Source of the DNA: Olivibacter domesticus
Lineage (GTDB): Bacteria; Bacteroidota; Bacteroidia; Sphingobacteriales; Sphingobacteriaceae
Direction of reading: 5' to 3'
Assembly: GCF_900109575.1 (NCBI RefSeq)
Contig: NZ_FOAF01000001.1
Coordinates: 1,769,662-1,833,661 of the forward strand
DNA length: 64,000 nt
Shown: piece after piece, positions 61,558 to 64,000 of the stretch
Layout of the letters: the number at the start of each line of letters is the position of its first letter
Numbering within the stretch: the stretch's first letter is position 1
Translations under genes and position numbers: made by a program
Notes under the pieces: model-generated
Seen by the model: the letters and a program-made list of their open reading frames with translations, nothing else
What the model was told of the DNA's origin: nothing
The model's database searches: none

Positions 61558-64000
61558 ATGCAAGGTAAAGGCCTAATTAACTTTTTCGTAATACTGATAT
61601 CGATTGCGTGCCTGTATTCACTTTCATTTACTTTTGTAACCCGTAAGGTAGAAAGCGACGCAGTTGCTTATGCAAAAGGTGACCCCGCTAAAGAACGGGC
61701 TTATCTAGATTCTATGGCCACTGTAGACGTATATAATCTAGGATTTGCCAAATTCTCCTATCAATACTGCAAAGAACGCGAATTAGCGTTGGGTCTAGAT
61801 TTGAAGGGCGGGATGAATGTAACGATGGAAATCTCGTTAAAAGAATTAATCAGCAATCTAGCTGACAATACAAAAGACGAAAATTTCAATAAAGCGTTGG
61901 ATAACGCTGAAGCGCGTGGTAAAGATAGCCAGAAAGATTTTGTTAGCCTATTTGGAGAAGAGTTTAAGAAACTTAACCCGAATGGAAAACTTGCCACTTT
62001 TTTTGCTAATAAGGATAATGCTGTAAATAATATTAATTCTAACTCCAGTGATGCAGATATTTTAAACTTTTTGCAAAAAGAATCTGGAAGTGCTATTGAT
62101 CGCTCATTTAATATTTTACGCACACGTATCGATAAGTTTGGTGTAACTTCTCCAAACATTCAGAGGCAGCAAGGCACCAACCGCATATTAATAGAACTTC
62201 CAGGCGTAAGTGATGAGCAGCGTGTGAGAAAACTGCTGCAAGGATCTGCTAAATTGGAGTTCTGGGAAACCTACGATAATACGGAGATTTTCCCATTATT
62301 GGAAAACATTAACCGCACGTTAGCGTCAACATTAAAGAAGAACGACGCAAAATCTGACACTGCAACAAGTGACAGTACATCTAAAGATTCTACTCAAGCA
62401 GGTCGTTTGGCTTCTCTTGGTGGCACTGCTAATAAAGCTAAAACGGATTCCTTAAAAGGAGACAGTAGCTCATTAGCACTTCAGCAAGCTAAAAATCAGA
62501 ATCCATTATTTGCCGTATTAAGTCCTAATGTGGGTCAAGGAGCTCAAGGTCAGCAAGTATTGGGCCAAGGTCCAGTTGTAGGATATGTTCTTCAAAAAGA
62601 TACTGCTTTAATTAACTCCTATTTTAGCAGCGCTGAAATTAAATCAATTATACCTGGCAATGTAAAGCTTCTTTGGAGTGTAAAACCTGTTTCAAAAGAA
62701 ACCAAAATGTTTCAGCTATTTGCAGTGAAACCTACAGGTCTGGACGCTGGACCCGTTTTAACAGGTAATGTTATTTCCGATGCAAGAGCTGATGTTGATC
62801 AACGCACCAACAATCCTCAAGTAGAGATGGTGATGAACAGTGAAGGCGCGAGAGAGTGGAGAAAAATAAGCGCTGCCGCCGCCGCTGCTAATCCAAAAAA
62901 GGCTATTGCCATTGTACTTGATAACACCGTTTATTCAGCTCCCACTGTGCAAGATGAGATTGCTAATGGTATCTCTTCTATAACCGGTAATTTCACATTT
63001 GAAGACACACAAGATTTAGCAAATGTGCTAAAAGCCGGACGTTTGCCAGCACCTGCAAAAATTGTAGAGGAAGCGATTGTTGGACCTACTCTTGGTCAAG
63101 CAGCGATAGATGCCGGTATCAATTCGTCCGTTATCGGTCTAGTAGTGGTACTTGTATTCATGATTTTCTATTATAACCGCGCAGGTTTGGTAGCTAATAT
63201 CGCTGTAGTATTTAACGTATTTTTCATTATGGGTATACTTGCGTCACTAGGAGCCGTACTTACGCTTCCCGGAATTGCGGGTATCGTATTAACGATGGGT
63301 ACTGCGGTCGATGCCAATGTACTTATTTACGAACGTATCCGTGAAGAATTAGCGATGGGCAAAGGGATTAGGCAGGCTATTTCTGATGGCTATAAACATG
63401 CTCTACCTTCCATTTTAGACTCGCAGATTACAACCTTCCTAGTAGGTATTATTTTATATCTATTTGGTACCGGCCCTATCTTAGGTTTTGCAACCACCTT
63501 GATGATTGGTATTATAACATCCTTATTCACAGCCATATTTATCACACGCATCATTTTCGAATGGATGATTAAAAAGGACATGAAGATTACGGTATCTTAT
63601 CCTTGGAGTGATCATACCATGAAAAATGCAAATTTTGGTTTTTTCACAAATCGCAAGAAATTCTACGGATTATCCGTTGCTTTAATGCTTATAAGTGTAA
63701 TATCTATATTCACCAAAGGATTTAGCTTGGGTGTTGATTTTTCAGGTGGGCGCACTTACACTGTCAAATATGAAAAAGCGGTAAATTTAGAAGATGTAAG
63801 AGAAAATCTAAATGGAGCTTTCGGTATTACAAGTGAGGTTAAAACATTTGGAACGGAAAATCAACTTCGTATAACAACTCCTTTCCTAATTGACCAAACG
63901 GACGATGCTGCGGATAAACAAGTACTAGATAAGTTAAACGAAGGCTTATCAAAAATTCAAGGCAATTCTTATCAGATTGTAAGCTCTCAAAAGGTTGGCC
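61558..64000 (+). CDS. secDF: Protein translocase subunit SecDF (fused), cut by the window edge
   Basis: The first 814 codons are visible and the gene continues past the window. It starts MQGKGLINFFVILISIACLYSL (TM1). The SecD motif LGLDLKGGMNV starts at residue 78, followed by the large periplasmic domain with a Ser/Thr/Asp-rich insert. The SecD membrane block contains GTAVDANVLIYERIREEL. After TM6, FGFFTNRKKFYGLS begins the SecF half, with LGVDFSGGRTYTV. It uses the proton motive force to help Sec export. The SecD-SecF fusion is normal in Bacteroidota. It has its own good promoter. Confidence 0.96.
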   Translation, partial: MQGKGLINFFVILISIACLYSLSFTFVTRKVESDAVAYAKGDPAKERAYLDSMATVDVYNLGFAKFSYQYCKERELALGLDLKGGMNVTMEISLKELISNLADNTKDENFNKALDNAEARGKDSQKDFVSLFGEEFKKLNPNGKLATFFANKDNAVNNINSNSSDADILNFLQKESGSAIDRSFNILRTRIDKFGVTSPNIQRQQGTNRILIELPGVSDEQRVRKLLQGSAKLEFWETYDNTEIFPLLENINRTLASTLKKNDAKSDTATSDSTSKDSTQAGRLASLGGTANKAKTDSLKGDSSSLALQQAKNQNPLFAVLSPNVGQGAQGQQVLGQGPVVGYVLQKDTALINSYFSSAEIKSIIPGNVKLLWSVKPVSKETKMFQLFAVKPTGLDAGPVLTGNVISDARADVDQRTNNPQVEMVMNSEGAREWRKISAAAAAANPKKAIAIVLDNTVYSAPTVQDEIANGISSITGNFTFEDTQDLANVLKAGRLPAPAKIVEEAIVGPTLGQAAIDAGINSSVIGLVVVLVFMIFYYNRAGLVANIAVVFNVFFIMGILASLGAVLTLPGIAGIVLTMGTAVDANVLIYERIREELAMGKGIRQAISDGYKHALPSILDSQITTFLVGIILYLFGTGPILGFATTLMIGIITSLFTAIFITRIIFEWMIKKDMKITVSYPWSDHTMKNANFGFFTNRKKFYGLSVALMLISVISIFTKGFSLGVDFSGGRTYTVKYEKAVNLEDVRENLNGAFGITSEVKTFGTENQLRITTPFLIDQTDDAADKQVLDKLNEGLSKIQGNSYQIVSSQKVG

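Noticed and set aside
1-64000. Prophage, transposase, integrase, tRNA or rRNA
   Set aside because: No such protein motifs were seen in the translated frames and no tRNA-like cloverleaf or rRNA stretch was noticed by eye; short degenerate copies could be missed without a covariance search.

Overview
The window is chromosomal DNA of a Bacteroidota bacterium, most likely from the family Sphingobacteriaceae (Pedobacter, Sphingobacterium or Olivibacter type); the genus cannot be fixed from sequence alone. The grounds are: two SusC/SusD pairs, type IX secretion sorting domains, a fused SecDF, bacillithiol synthesis (BshB1), Bacteroidota-only families (DUF4294, DUF4783), AT-rich DNA, and promoters of the Bacteroidota form TTG-N17..20-TAnnTTTG (secDF, fur, a TPR gene). 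No rRNA, tRNA, insertion sequence, prophage or CRISPR array was seen.

Layout. 0.3-4.1 kb: a Nudix-fold regulator with a decayed catalytic box, an N-acetylglucosamine-type kinase, riboflavin synthase and a TPR protein. 4.2-11.1 kb: an accessory catabolic module around an AraC regulator. One arm is a phytanoyl-CoA-dioxygenase-like enzyme plus a secreted, atypical GH13; the other is a zinc alcohol dehydrogenase, an esterase and an SLC45-like sugar transporter. Both arms carry the same upstream inverted-repeat site exactly 60 bp before a similar -7 element. 11.1-24.3 kb: a seven-gene minus-strand maltodextrin operon (susC-susD-susE-neopullulanase-pgmB-GH65-MFS) headed by two palindromic LacI-type operators, with a lacI-family gene and its terminator just upstream. 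24.3-29.9 kb: a small coiled-coil gene, a second SusC/SusD pair without enzymes, and a 0.8 kb gene-free region that holds a degenerate third operator and a striking 11-bp phased repeat.

30-36 kb: penicillin-acylase-family hydrolase, a small membrane protein, a LuxE-like protein and a DUF4294-gpx-bshB1 redox operon. 36-51 kb: mostly housekeeping (RSH, Fur family, purA, pabB, M48 protease, plsY, nadC, DUF4783, gpmI, lon) plus a lipoprotein and a TPR protein. 50.5-56.3 kb: glutamate dehydrogenase, the ccmB-ccmC-ccmD cytochrome c cluster, a YtxH protein, a TIM-barrel sugar isomerase and ispE. 56.4-59.7 kb: three consecutive secreted Ig-like proteins, only the last with a type IX secretion C-terminal domain. 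59.9-64 kb: thyA, folA and a secDF gene cut by the window edge.

How the genes work together. The sus/mal operon reads as a complete route: SusC/D/E take up maltodextrin, the periplasmic GH13 shortens it, the MFS carrier imports maltose, GH65 phosphorolyses it to glucose and beta-glucose-1-phosphate, and PgmB yields glucose-6-phosphate. The AraC module next to it uses a paralogous transporter and a different GH13 together with oxidative enzymes, which suggests use of a chemically modified alpha-glucoside. This module is the best candidate in the window for an undescribed system.
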